Both the position numbers and the translations under genes were made by a program. Under the pieces are notes generated by a model. That model saw nothing but the letters and a program-made list of their open reading frames with translations. It was not told where the DNA came from and did no database searches. A stretch of DNA of 64,000 bases, taken from Culturomica massiliensis. Lineage in GTDB: Bacteria; Bacteroidota; Bacteroidia; Bacteroidales; Marinifilaceae. The DNA is taken from assembly GCF_900091655.1 (NCBI RefSeq), contig NZ_LT594621.1, positions 1,240,001 through 1,304,000 of the forward strand. The letters run 5' to 3'. This document shows, piece after piece, positions 10,641 to 18,997 of the stretch. The number at the start of each line of letters is the position of its first letter. Position 1 is the stretch's first letter.

Positions 10641-10670
10641 AAAAAGATGCTTGTTATCAGGCATCTTTTT
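10641..10670. terminator. Bidirectional hairpin terminator between DUF3276 and the TcdA-like gene
   Basis: The arm aaaaagatgc (10641-10650) and its exact complement (10661-10670) form a 10-bp stem with a 10-base loop. The stem starts in an A-run and ends in a T-run, so it can stop transcripts from both sides. It overlaps the 3' end of the convergent TcdA-like gene. Confidence 0.75.
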
Positions 10671-11391
10671 CATTTTTCAGACCAATAATATCCCGAATCA
10701 CCACCGAAGCGGCAAAACAACCGAAAAGCGGGGGCATATAAGAAATTGTCCCGACATTTGATTTTTTATTCTGCCCTTCTGCCAGTACGATAGCTTCCGG
10801 GTCCGTAAACTCCGAAGAAAATACCACCTTTACTCCTTTATATACGCCCAGTTTATGCAACCTCTTCCGTAGCATCCTGGCTAAATTGCAATTATAGCTC
10901 CTGGAAATATCGGCTACGGTAATCCGGGACGGATCCAATTTTCCCCCGGCCCCCATCGAACTTACAACCGGAAGTCCCAATTGCAAACTATGGTAAATTA
11001 AAAATATCTTGGGTGCCAAAGTATCGATAGCATCTATTACATAATCATAAGCAGCAGCTCTCAGCAAATCAATCATCCCCTCGTCCCGGATAAAATCATT
11101 GATGACATGTAACTTGATTTCCGGATTGATATCCCTGAAACGGGCTGCCATCAACTCGGCTTTCGGTAAACCCACCGTACTATCCAATGCCGGTAATTGC
11201 CGGTTTTTGTTAGTCATTTCTACCACATCTCCGTCTACAATAGTCATCTCTCCGATACCTGCCCGGCACAACTGCTCGGCTGCATAAGCGCCGACCCCTC
11301 CCAATCCGGCTACCAATACATGAGCATTTCTCAATTTCTCCAGTCTTTCTACTCCCAGTAAAAGCTCCGTTCTACTTAACCAATTTATCAT
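10657..11391 (-). CDS. tcdA: ThiF/MoeB-fold E1-like enzyme, tRNA threonylcarbamoyladenosine dehydratase-like (TcdA)
   Basis: I start it at the ATG at 11391 (MINWLSRTELLLGVERLEKL); the longer frame to 11460 would overlap the upstream gene's end and adds a hydrophobic stretch not seen in the family. The protein (244 residues) has the nucleotide-binding GLGGVGAYAAEQLCRAG, TIVDGD and the loop YVIDAIDTLAPK, followed by SSMGAGGKLDP. These are TcdA (CsdL/YgdL) features. TcdA cyclises t6A37 to ct6A in ANN-decoding tRNAs using ATP. Distinguishing it from other ThiF proteins rests on length and the SMGAGGKLDP segment. Confidence 0.88.
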   Translation of the reverse strand: MINWLSRTELLLGVERLEKLRNAHVLVAGLGGVGAYAAEQLCRAGIGEMTIVDGDVVEMTNKNRQLPALDSTVGLPKAELMAARFRDINPEIKLHVINDFIRDEGMIDLLRAAAYDYVIDAIDTLAPKIFLIYHSLQLGLPVVSSMGAGGKLDPSRITVADISRSYNCNLARMLRKRLHKLGVYKGVKVVFSSEFTDPEAIVLAEGQNKKSNVGTISYMPPLFGCFAASVVIRDIIGLKNEKDA

Positions 11392-11417
11392 ATAAAATAA
11401 AATTAAAATCGAAAAAT

Positions 11418-12095
11418 TCAAACACCGGAAAAAACGGACAACCAGTTCCGATACATGCATCTGATCAACATATCTAAGGGGATACGAAGTAAATCAGCCA
11501 CTTTCGCATATACTTCTTCTATCGTGTAATCCGAATCATCGGTTTCTATAAAAAGCTGTTCCAAAGGAATAAAAGGAAGCAATTGCCGGATATTTGACGT
11601 TTCAACAAATACCTTTTTTCCGGCAGATATATACAGTCCGTGTTTCAGCAACTCATCCAGAATTTGCCGGTTATTATTATACCCGTGTATAATCCAAGCC
11701 TGCCTGGGCCGCATTTTCTTATACACTGCCAATAATTCAGGGAAAGCCTTGACACAATGAATAATCAAAGGTAATTTATAAGTCTCGGAAATACGTACCT
11801 CCTCCTCGAATAACTCCGTCTGAGCTGCTATCCCGGTTTCTGAATTACGGTCGAAACCGGCTTCCCCGACAGCAACAATCCGCTTCCGTTCAGCCCATTC
11901 TTCAATCCGTTTGACCGGCTCCGACGTTCCGATAAACATAGGATGTATTCCGGCCGAACACAACTCGCCTTCCTCCGCTAGCCGGCCATCGCTAATATCC
12001 AGTAAATAGATGTCTTTCCCCCGTTTATGGGTATGAACATCGACATACTTCACCCTTTCCTGCCCCTCTGATTTCATCCGCATATCCGGTTTCAA
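11418..12095 (-). CDS. TatD-like metal-dependent hydrolase
   Basis: The protein (about 225 residues) shows YVDVHTH, the first metal-binding pair of the TatD/amidohydrolase family. It then has GEAGFDR, LPLIIHCVKAF, IIHGYN and the late IETDDS motif, all in TatD order. Members are 3'-5' DNA exonucleases or related phosphodiesterases. It is shorter than TatD/YcfH (about 260 residues), as are many Bacteroidetes paralogues. The extended start at 12095 is a TTG overlapping the previous gene's stop; ATGs at 12083 or 12077 are more likely and place the motif close to the N-terminus. It probably shares a transcript with the L-cysteine desulfidase gene. Confidence 0.8.
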   Translation of the reverse strand: MKPDMRMKSEGQERVKYVDVHTHKRGKDIYLLDISDGRLAEEGELCSAGIHPMFIGTSEPVKRIEEWAERKRIVAVGEAGFDRNSETGIAAQTELFEEEVRISETYKLPLIIHCVKAFPELLAVYKKMRPRQAWIIHGYNNNRQILDELLKHGLYISAGKKVFVETSNIRQLLPFIPLEQLFIETDDSDYTIEEVYAKVADLLRIPLDMLIRCMYRNWLSVFSGV

Positions 12096-13384
12096 TAGTT
12101 CGTTCTCTTCTTCGTCATAATATCCAATATCGTTTTATCGGTCTGCTCCATTCCCGCAGTACCGATAATACCGACATTCCGAATCGTTTGTTCTATATCG
12201 TCTTCGATGATACCGTCATTATTTGTCCTGATCCCTTTCATCGACAATAAAGCCGCCTGTACCGCAGCAGATACGCCGGAATACACTTTCAATGCACATC
12301 CTTGTTTTGCCCCGTCACACATCATCCCCGTCAAATTCGAACACATCGTTTTGATTGTATTCACGACTTTATCATAATCCCCTCCCATCAAATAAGTAAT
12401 AGCAGAAGCCGATCCGGTACCCGCTATCAGGATACCGCATAAAGCCGATAAATGCCCCAAATAATAATGAATATGGGCTGCTATAAGATTACTCAAAGCC
12501 AATGCCCTCGTCAACTGTTCCCGGGTCGATGCCAACCGTTCCGCTGCAACCACTACCGGTAAAATAACCGTAATTCCCTGATTCCCGCTACCCGAATTCG
12601 TCATCACCGGCTTCTCGCATCCATCCATACGGGCATCCGAAGCCGCCGTCGCCTGAATCAGGGCATTGTTCAACAAATCGTCCTCCAAAAGTCCCTTAGC
12701 AATATTCTCCTGCAAAGTACGTCCTATCTGCAAACCATAAGCACTCTTCAACCCCTCGTTCGAAATAGCCTTATTCATCTCTGCTCCCTGTAATACAAAC
12801 TCGATACGGGATATATCTACCGTCTGTATAAAATCCCATATCCGGGCAACACTCAATTCGGGACGTTCCTTTTTATCACATGCATCTACCGTGTACTCCT
12901 TTTTAAAGACCGTCTCTCCGTTCTTCTCCACCGACACGATATTCGTATGGGCATGTACGATGACAGTCCGCACCGTATCGTTCCCCTTCCGGCATATCGC
13001 TTCTGCATACAGCTTGTCCACGGCATCCTCTTTCATTTTCACGGAAACAGCCCCTTCCGTCACCTTATTTTTTGCGACCTCCAAATTATCACCGACAGAT
13101 ACATCTTTCAACACCTCTAGGCCATACATACTTTTTCCGCATACAGCGCCCAAGGCCGCCGCTATAGGTAAACCCGTCATCCCTGACCCCGGAATCCCGA
13201 CCCCCATCCCGTTTTTATAAATATTTCCACTCACCCACACCTCAATCTGTTCCGGAACTCCTCCTAATTCCTCCCGACAACGGGCACACGCCAATGCACA
13301 GGCTACGGGCTCAGTGCATCCTAAAGCAGGCACGGACTCCTGTCTTAAAATCTCTATAATCTGTTCATCTGTAACCTGATACAT
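12092..13384 (-). CDS. L-cysteine desulfidase family protein (CyuA/YhaM, UPF0597)
   Basis: This is a 430-residue cytosolic enzyme. The N-terminal ESVPALGCTEPVACALAC (Cys23), GCEKPVMTNSGSGNQG in the middle and MCSNLTGMMCDGAKQGCALK in the C-terminal third are the cysteine-rich signatures of the family. In characterised members these bind a [4Fe-4S] cluster and the enzyme breaks L-cysteine into pyruvate, ammonia and sulfide. Length is normal. The related serine dehydratase alpha subunit has a similar active site but a different N-terminus. A 171-base gap precedes the divergent SPOR gene. Confidence 0.88.
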   Translation of the reverse strand: MYQVTDEQIIEILRQESVPALGCTEPVACALACARCREELGGVPEQIEVWVSGNIYKNGMGVGIPGSGMTGLPIAAALGAVCGKSMYGLEVLKDVSVGDNLEVAKNKVTEGAVSVKMKEDAVDKLYAEAICRKGNDTVRTVIVHAHTNIVSVEKNGETVFKKEYTVDACDKKERPELSVARIWDFIQTVDISRIEFVLQGAEMNKAISNEGLKSAYGLQIGRTLQENIAKGLLEDDLLNNALIQATAASDARMDGCEKPVMTNSGSGNQGITVILPVVVAAERLASTREQLTRALALSNLIAAHIHYYLGHLSALCGILIAGTGSASAITYLMGGDYDKVVNTIKTMCSNLTGMMCDGAKQGCALKVYSGVSAAVQAALLSMKGIRTNNDGIIEDDIEQTIRNVGIIGTAGMEQTDKTILDIMTKKRTNY

Positions 13385-13530
13385 ATCGTTACTTTTTTAT
13401 TTTTAATTGTAACAAATTTATTCATTTCTGTTACATTTTGATACAATCAAGCGTATTATTAATATTTTTTAACACTTCAGCTCCAGTCAGAAAAAAAGGA
13501 TAAAAGAGAGATATTTCTACTTTAATTTTC

Positions 13531-13538
13531 TATCTTCG
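13531..13538 (+). promoter_or_regulatory. Possible -7 promoter box for the SPOR-domain gene
   Basis: TATCTTCG lies 18 bases before the ATG at 13557 and differs by one base from the Bacteroidetes -7 consensus TAnnTTTG. No strong -33 TTTG is visible 19-21 bases upstream. The rest of the 13385-13556 gap is AT-rich and holds nothing else recognisable. Confidence 0.35.
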
Positions 13539-13556
13539 CACAAAATTTGTCGTTTT

Positions 13557-14084
13557 ATGTATCGGATCATCGTCATATTGCTACTGTGTTCAAACACCAT
13601 TTTCGGACAGACCCCCGATTCCGTGAAAATAGAAACTTTACCGGACTTATTTGAAGAATTTATACAAATAAACGACAACGGAGGAACGGTGAATTTCAAG
13701 GGAGAAACTGCCGCTAATGATGTGGTAAAGCTCCACATTCGTATGAACCGGGAACAAAAAACAGTGACAGGCTACCGCATTCAGATTTTTTCGGGAAATT
13801 CCTATGATTATTCCATTGAACGTCTGCAGCAAATGAAAACAGACTTCGAAACCGAATTCCCGGATATACCGGTATACCTCAACTACTTCGATCCGGATTT
13901 TAAAATCCGGGCAGGGAATTTCCGCAACCGTCTGGATTGTATTCCGATGCTGAAACGTATCCGTCGTAAATATCCGTCCAGCTACCCGGTAAAAATGGAT
14001 ATTCCGGTCAGCGATTTGATAAAAGTAAGCCATCCGGAACCTCAAACGCCGGAAGAAGACACCGAAGTAAAATCAATACTTTGA
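13557..14084 (+). CDS. Secreted SPOR-domain protein
   Basis: This is a 175-residue protein with an N-terminal signal peptide (MYRIIVILLLCSNTIFGQ). A C-terminal SPOR domain runs from about residue 74: GYRIQIFSG, a helix, then FPDIPVYLNYFDPDFKIRAGNFRNR, ending in YPSSYPVK. SPOR domains bind denuded peptidoglycan, often at the division site, so a periplasmic cell-wall role is likely. The linker (residues 20-70) has no recognised domain. Its last 43 bases overlap the convergent GSCFA gene. Compact Bacteroidetes proteins of this kind are common and mostly uncharacterised. Confidence 0.85.
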   Translation: MYRIIVILLLCSNTIFGQTPDSVKIETLPDLFEEFIQINDNGGTVNFKGETAANDVVKLHIRMNREQKTVTGYRIQIFSGNSYDYSIERLQQMKTDFETEFPDIPVYLNYFDPDFKIRAGNFRNRLDCIPMLKRIRRKYPSSYPVKMDIPVSDLIKVSHPEPQTPEEDTEVKSIL

Positions 14085-15013
14085 TTCATTTGTTGCAACG
14101 TTTCGATTTCTTGGCGTAACCGTTGCTGAAACATCCGGTAAGCATCGCTTTCCGGCGAAAAAGGACGGTGGGCCAAACTTTTATTCAATTTATCGACCCG
14201 TTTCATCAGAGGTTCTATAGCCGGAGATATCCATGTTTCCTTGAATTTCTCCCATATATACTCCACAGCCAAAGACGATATATGCAACATATCCTCCCCA
14301 TAAAAACGGTAATCCCGCAATTCATCCATAACGATTTCATAGGCAGGGAAATAATACACCTCAGGAAACTCCTGTACCAGCCTATCTATTGCCAATAAAA
14401 GTACGGCTTTACTCAACTGATTGCCATGTGCACCATCCTTCCAATGCCGTATCGGACTTACCGTAAAAACAATCCTCAACTTCGGATTGACTTCACGTAA
14501 TTGCCGTATCAGCAGTCGATATGCACCGACAATCTCTTCAGGGGTAAGGCAAAAACGCTCGAAATCACCCGCAGGAAAACGATGACAATTGGCGACAATC
14601 ATTCCCCTCTCTTTGTATCGATACACCCAGGCGGTACCGAAAGTCATCAATAATAAATCCGTTTTCTCAAACCCATCGGCCGCCCGTCCCAAGCGCTCGT
14701 TGATATGCTCAAGACACAACTCTTTTGTCGGAGCTGAAAAACAACCGTGGTGATACAAACTCACCCATTTATCAGCATTATACAAAAGGTCTTTCTCGGT
14801 AAAACGATACTTTTCCAGCATCAACTTCAAAACATTTGCTACCGACATCGGATTATAAACAATTCCGCAAGGATTCAACTCTGTCCGAAACCGATAATAT
14901 TTCAACCGTTGTCCTATGTTCTCAGCAAAACACGAGCCCAGCATACATATCCGGGAATCATAATCCACCCTACTCTGTACGGTCTCTATCTCAACCCTTG
15001 TTCGAAATTCCAT
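14042..15013 (-). CDS. GSCFA-domain protein (SGNH-like hydrolase)
   Basis: This 323-residue protein opens MEFRTRVEIETVQSRVDY and carries the family name motif GSCFA at residues 26-30, followed by NPCGIVYNP, TFGTAWVYRY, NCHRFP and TVSPIRHWKDG. GSCFA proteins are related to SGNH/GDSL esterases, with the GSC segment in the position of the catalytic block and the HW pair near the C-terminal block. The substrate is unknown; some members sit near carbohydrate esterases. No signal peptide is visible. The 3' end overlaps the convergent SPOR gene by 43 bases, and the sulfatase lies 22 bases upstream on the same strand. Confidence 0.9.
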   Translation of the reverse strand: MEFRTRVEIETVQSRVDYDSRICMLGSCFAENIGQRLKYYRFRTELNPCGIVYNPMSVANVLKLMLEKYRFTEKDLLYNADKWVSLYHHGCFSAPTKELCLEHINERLGRAADGFEKTDLLLMTFGTAWVYRYKERGMIVANCHRFPAGDFERFCLTPEEIVGAYRLLIRQLREVNPKLRIVFTVSPIRHWKDGAHGNQLSKAVLLLAIDRLVQEFPEVYYFPAYEIVMDELRDYRFYGEDMLHISSLAVEYIWEKFKETWISPAIEPLMKRVDKLNKSLAHRPFSPESDAYRMFQQRLRQEIETLQQMNQSIDFTSVSSSGV

Positions 15014-15035
15014 GATCTTTCAAATCCGGTTATAT

Positions 15036-16520
15036 TCAGTATCCTTTTATTCCATTCAGTTTTTCCGTCATTTCCTTTACCCGCTCCGGATACTTTTCCG
15101 CTAAATTATACTGTTGGGCAATATCTGCCTCCAGATCATAGAGCCGCGCTCCGACAACTTCACCTCTCCGGTTTGTATATTCCGGAATACAAGCCCAATT
15201 CCCTTCCTTCAACCACAAATCGATACCATATCCTTCCAACACCAGACATTCCCGTCCTTCCTTCGCAACTCCCAATAAAGCGTCCAACACATTCATCCCA
15301 TCTCTTACTTCATAAGGCTGCTCCAGTAAAGCAGCAAAAGAAGGACAGAAATCCAACTGACATACCAAAGCATCCGATGTCGTACCCGCCTTCACCTTCT
15401 CCGGCCACCGAACAATCATCGGGATACGTGCTCCTCCCTCATAAGGCGAACATTTCCATCCTGCAAAAGGACCGGCAGGCCGGTGTACTCCGTTTAATTC
15501 CTCCGCCATATCCTTATAACCGTCATCCAAAACCGGACCGTTATCGCTGGTAAAAATGACAATGGTATTCTCCGTTAATTTCAATTCATCCAGGTATTTC
15601 AAAAATTCCTCCACACAATAATCAGCCTCCAGTATCACATCCCCCCGGGCCCCCAGTTTTGACTTACCGGCAAACATGATATTCGGCAAGCGGGGTACAT
15701 GCGGCTGATGCAAAGCATAATACAAGAAAAAAGGCTCATCCTTGTGTTTTTTCACATAATTTTTTGCTTCCTCCAAAAATACACTGTACATATCTTCGTC
15801 CACCCACAAAGCAGACTTTCCGCCTTTCATATAACCGATACGCGGAATACCGTTGGTAATAGACATATTATGCCCCACACTCGGATGCAACCGGAGAAGT
15901 TCCGGATTATCCTTACCCGTCGGCTCCCCGGGGAAATTCATTCTGTAATTCACCTCAATCGGATCATCGGGGTCCAGATTCACAACATCCCCATTCCTTA
16001 CATACACCGTCGGTACCCTGTCGTTCGTAGCCGCCATAATATAAGAATAATCAAACCCGACATCATTCGGAGAAGGAGCTATATGCTCATTCCAATTCAA
16101 ATTACCATTTCCCAACCCCAGATGCCATTTGCCGACCACTCCCGTCGCATAGCCGGCCTGTTTCAACATTTTCGGAAAAGTAGGCATATCTTCCTTAATC
16201 AACATCGGAGCATCTCCCGGTAATATAGACGCCCCTACCCGCCAGGGATACATCCCCGTCAACATAGCAAAACGGCTGGGAGTACTGGTTGCCGAAGTAC
16301 AATGTCCGTTCGTCAGACGCAAACCTTCCTCCGCCAAACGGTCTATTCCGGGAGTCTGGATCTCTTCCGCCCCATAACAACTGACATCACCATACCCCAG
16401 ATCATCGGCCATAATGACAATGATATTCGGCCTGTTTTCTCCCTTCTTGGCCTTCCCGGCACAACCGGCCATCAAAGCTGCTAACGGCACTATGCCTAAC
16501 TTTAATAAATCCATCTTCAT
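15036..16520 (-). CDS. Lipoprotein sulfatase of the S1 family, serine-type
   Basis: This is a 494-residue protein. The N-terminus is a lipoprotein signal (LMAGC, Cys20), so it is probably anchored in the outer membrane or periplasm. NIIVIMADDLGYGD supplies the metal-binding Asp pair. The active-site signature STPSR puts Ser79 where formylglycine forms, which is the serine-type sequence matured by anaerobic sulfatase-maturating enzyme (anSME). Later segments GKWHLG and TSDNGP are standard S1 motifs. The substrate is probably a sulfated glycan such as mucin or a glycosaminoglycan, but the subfamily cannot be told by eye. No SusC/SusD pair or other glycosidase is next to it. Confidence 0.9.
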   Translation of the reverse strand: MKMDLLKLGIVPLAALMAGCAGKAKKGENRPNIIVIMADDLGYGDVSCYGAEEIQTPGIDRLAEEGLRLTNGHCTSATSTPSRFAMLTGMYPWRVGASILPGDAPMLIKEDMPTFPKMLKQAGYATGVVGKWHLGLGNGNLNWNEHIAPSPNDVGFDYSYIMAATNDRVPTVYVRNGDVVNLDPDDPIEVNYRMNFPGEPTGKDNPELLRLHPSVGHNMSITNGIPRIGYMKGGKSALWVDEDMYSVFLEEAKNYVKKHKDEPFFLYYALHQPHVPRLPNIMFAGKSKLGARGDVILEADYCVEEFLKYLDELKLTENTIVIFTSDNGPVLDDGYKDMAEELNGVHRPAGPFAGWKCSPYEGGARIPMIVRWPEKVKAGTTSDALVCQLDFCPSFAALLEQPYEVRDGMNVLDALLGVAKEGRECLVLEGYGIDLWLKEGNWACIPEYTNRRGEVVGARLYDLEADIAQQYNLAEKYPERVKEMTEKLNGIKGY

Positions 16521-16700
16521 ATTTTAAGAAGTATCTACTTATTAATCAGATATTTTATTCGAAACCAAATTTGTGTAAAAATAATTACAAACAACTTAAT
16601 TACCAAACTTTTTCTTACTTTTTTATTAAAAATGTTTCCAAACGTTAAAACAAAAATTATAACTTTTATCCCGGTTCGTTTCACAAAGTGTATTTTTTCT

Positions 16701-16708
16701 TATTTTTG
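16701..16708 (+). promoter_or_regulatory. -7 promoter box upstream of mntP
   Basis: TATTTTTG matches TAnnTTTG exactly and lies 18 bases before the ATG at 16727. A weak TTCG is placed 21 bases upstream. The 16521-16700 stretch is otherwise AT-rich. I saw no yybP-ykoY (Mn2+) riboswitch fold, although that class often precedes mntP. Confidence 0.5.
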
Positions 16709-16726
16709 CATACTCAAATTCAATGC

Positions 16727-17284
16727 ATGGGATACCTGACGATTATATTAATTGCACTCGGTTTATCGATGGACAGCCTGGCTGTTTGCATCAGCGGTGG
16801 TATTTTCATGAAAAAATTCTGTATTCGGAAATCCCTGAAAATGGCTTTTATCATGGGCTTCTTCCAGGGAGGAATGACACTGTTGGGATGGGCACTCGGG
16901 AGTAAATTCAGTTCTTACATTTCCGACTTTGACCATTGGATCGCTTTTATCTTATTGGTTTATCTCGGAGGAAAAATGATTTACGAATCCTTTCGGGACG
17001 AATCCTCTTCCCTGTCTTCGCTTTCCACCCGGACATTACTCACACTGGGTATCGCAACCAGTATAGATGCTTTGGCTGTCGGAGTCAGCTTTGCATTCCT
17101 GAAAACAACCATCCTGTTACCGACTCTGATAATCGCATTTACAACATTTTTCCTTTCCTTGTCCGGTGTTTGTTGCGGTTCCTACTTCGGTAAAATCAAA
17201 GGCTTTAACGTCGAATTACTAGGAGGTATCATATTAGTCGGAATCGGGATCAAAATTCTTATCGAGCACACCTGTTTTCAATAA
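16727..17284 (+). CDS. mntP: Manganese efflux pump MntP
   Basis: This is a 185-residue inner-membrane protein with six predicted membrane helices. I start it at MGYLTIILIALGLSMDSLAV because the frame to 16688 adds a short extension before the first helix. The first helix carries the conserved acidic GLSMDSLAV, and the fourth repeats the pattern as GIATSIDALAVGVSFAFL. These two Asp-containing repeats form the cation path in MntP. The protein exports excess Mn2+. Length is normal for the family. Confidence 0.92.
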   Translation: MGYLTIILIALGLSMDSLAVCISGGIFMKKFCIRKSLKMAFIMGFFQGGMTLLGWALGSKFSSYISDFDHWIAFILLVYLGGKMIYESFRDESSSLSSLSTRTLLTLGIATSIDALAVGVSFAFLKTTILLPTLIIAFTTFFLSLSGVCCGSYFGKIKGFNVELLGGIILVGIGIKILIEHTCFQ

Positions 17285-17340
17285 ACACTTCAACTGAAAT
17301 TTACGATTTCTTTCTGCTGTTTCTCCTCCTCAACGAACTA

Positions 17341-17371
17341 TTTGCATTTCGCTTTTAATTTCCTATCTTTG
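17341..17371 (+). promoter_or_regulatory. tmRNA promoter
   Basis: TTTG at 17341-17344, a 19-base spacer and TATCTTTG at 17364-17371 give an exact match to the Bacteroidetes sigma-ABfr consensus (TTTG-N19-TAnnTTTG). The mature tmRNA starts about 73 bases downstream, so a 5' leader would be removed from the precursor. Confidence 0.75.
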
Positions 17372-17443
17372 CATTCACATACCTTCTAAATATTTTAGGT
17401 CGGACAATTGGGAATTTATCATGGTTTCAACCTGAAATAATTT

Positions 17444-17839
17444 GGGGCAGACATGGCTTTGACAGCATGAAGAATAGGTATGTAAGCATGTCGGGAGCAG
17501 TGAAACGGCCCGTTAATCCCGGACACAAAACTTTAATTGGCGAAAATAATTACGCTCTTGCTGCCTAATCTTTAGAAGATTTTTGGCTTAATTGCTGCTC
17601 AAGGAGCGGCGACGAGACATCCCGCCGGTGGTTCCACCTTATTCCGGCCGGCATACGGGGTGCAGTCAATATAAGGTTAGTCTGAGCCCACCTTTGGCGA
17701 AAGGCGAAAATTCAAGAGGATAAGCGATGGCTTGGGTGCTTTTTTCCGGACCATCGTCGAAAACCAATAAAAAGCTAAGCATGTAGAAAGCATATGGATT
17801 CCGTGTTTGGACCAGGGTTCGATTCCCTGCTGCTCCACC
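17444..17839 (+). ncRNA. ssrA: tmRNA (transfer-messenger RNA)
   Basis: The 5' end GGGGCAGACATGGCTTTGAC pairs with the 3' end CTGCTCC to form the tRNA-like acceptor, and the TTCGATTCC T-loop lies just before it. About 100 bases in, GGC GAA AAT AAT TAC GCT CTT GCT GCC TAA encodes the tag GENNYALAA, which marks proteins from stalled ribosomes for proteolysis. Pseudoknot-like GC segments follow. The encoded 3' end reads ACC then G, so the final A of CCA is added afterwards. The rescue RNA works with SmpB, which is not in this window. Confidence 0.97.
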
Positions 17840-17846
17840 GATTAAA

Positions 17847-17881
17847 ATAAAAGCTACTGAAAAATCAGTAGTTTTTATTTT
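17847..17881 (+). terminator. Intrinsic terminator after tmRNA
   Basis: The 7-bp stem ctactga / tcagtag (17854-17860 with 17865-17871), a 4-base A loop, a preceding A-rich run and a following GTTTTTATTTT tract make a standard rho-independent terminator. It also faces the end of the convergent recombinase gene. Confidence 0.8.
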
Positions 17882-17925
17882 ATTACAACAAACGTAAATT
17901 TTTCGTTTCCTTTCCGGTCGCGCTG

Positions 17926-18903
17926 TTACACAGCAATAACCTGTTTATCATCGAAATTCATTTTTCTTCGGGGATGCTTTGTGGAAAGTATTTTCTTCTG
18001 TTTTTCCGCATTCACATGGGTATATATCTGTGTCGTTGCAATAGTGCTATGTCCGAGTAAATTTTGAATATACTTGATATCAACATCCTCTTCCAGCAAC
18101 AAAGTGGCAAAAGTATGACGGAACGTATGCGGCGTAATCCTTTTATCGATACGGGCAGCCCGGGCATATTTTTTTATCAGTAATCTCACGGATTGAGGGG
18201 CCAAAGGCAACCCCAGGCGATTGACAAAAAATGAAGTCACCGGCTTGAATAACCTGAAATAATTTTTCAACGCTGTCAAAACCTCCCTTTGACAGATTTG
18301 AATAATCCGTTCCTTACTCCCCTTCCCGAAAACTTTTACCAAACCGTTTTGAAGATCAATATCGCTACATTTCAAATTACACAATTCCGATACGCGTACT
18401 CCGGTCGCAAACAACAATTCCATAACGGCAATATTCCGGACCTGGGCTTTATAAGTATAATTATCCGTGCATGTATTGTTCCGGTGCTCCGTATATACCG
18501 ACTGAAAAATCTTCCTCACTTCGTCCATCGTCATTACGGCAGGCAAAACATAAGGTTCTTTGAATTTTACCTTCATTTTCCGGAACGGACTGACATATGT
18601 CTCATCCTCAAACTCCAGAAAATTCATAATCGCTTTCAAGGAAGCGATCTTACGTTTTACCGTCTTAGGCTTAAAATGGGATATTTCCTGAAAGTAATTC
18701 TTAAGCATATCCCGGGTCACTTGTTTAATATCCTCACATGGATTCATATTTTGAATATAACCGATAAACTGCCTCAAATCCGTCGCATAGGCATTCAAAG
18801 TTTTATCATTCAGATTTTTCTCATACCGACAATGAAACAAAAATTGATGTATAGAACTATCGGCAAGAACAGCATGTTCATTTGTAAAGATTTGCATATT
18901 CAT
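17926..18903 (-). CDS. Tyrosine site-specific recombinase (Xer/Tsr type)
   Basis: This is a 325-residue protein with an N-terminal SAM-like core-binding domain (residues 15-100, KNLNDKTLNAYATDLRQF) and a C-terminal catalytic domain. The catalytic residues are all present: Arg in ATGVRVSELCNLKCSDID, Lys in FGKGSKER, HTFRHTFA, LGHSTIATTQIYTH and the nucleophilic Tyr in IYTHV. It ends 87 bases from the tmRNA 3' end and starts 62 bases from a 33-bp inverted repeat. In Bacteroidales such stand-alone recombinases commonly flip adjacent DNA. Other options are an ssrA-targeting integrase or a core Xer protein. TACATTTG (18952-18959, minus strand) is a likely -7 box. Confidence 0.92.
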   Translation of the reverse strand: MNMQIFTNEHAVLADSSIHQFLFHCRYEKNLNDKTLNAYATDLRQFIGYIQNMNPCEDIKQVTRDMLKNYFQEISHFKPKTVKRKIASLKAIMNFLEFEDETYVSPFRKMKVKFKEPYVLPAVMTMDEVRKIFQSVYTEHRNNTCTDNYTYKAQVRNIAVMELLFATGVRVSELCNLKCSDIDLQNGLVKVFGKGSKERIIQICQREVLTALKNYFRLFKPVTSFFVNRLGLPLAPQSVRLLIKKYARAARIDKRITPHTFRHTFATLLLEEDVDIKYIQNLLGHSTIATTQIYTHVNAEKQKKILSTKHPRRKMNFDDKQVIAV

Positions 18904-18964
18904 AATTTGTGGATTGTTTTTGAAAAGACAAAATAGACTTTCTTATGAGTTCAAATGTATGAAT

Positions 18965-18997
18965 AAATAAGTGATAACTTAATATTATGGACGATTT
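18965..18997. repeat. Left copy of a 33-bp perfect inverted repeat
   Basis: These 33 bases are the exact reverse complement of 21289-21321. The copy begins AAATAAGTGATAACTTAA and includes the ATG (18987) and first codons of the TPR-like gene. It contains the short dyad TAAGT-GATA-ACTTA (18968-18981), a possible core for tyrosine recombinase binding. The repeat stops sharply at both sides. Confidence 0.9.

Noticed and set aside
16521..16726. Manganese (yybP-ykoY) riboswitch upstream of mntP
   Set aside because: The gap is AT-rich and lacks the conserved loop sequences of this class. Only a promoter box could be supported.
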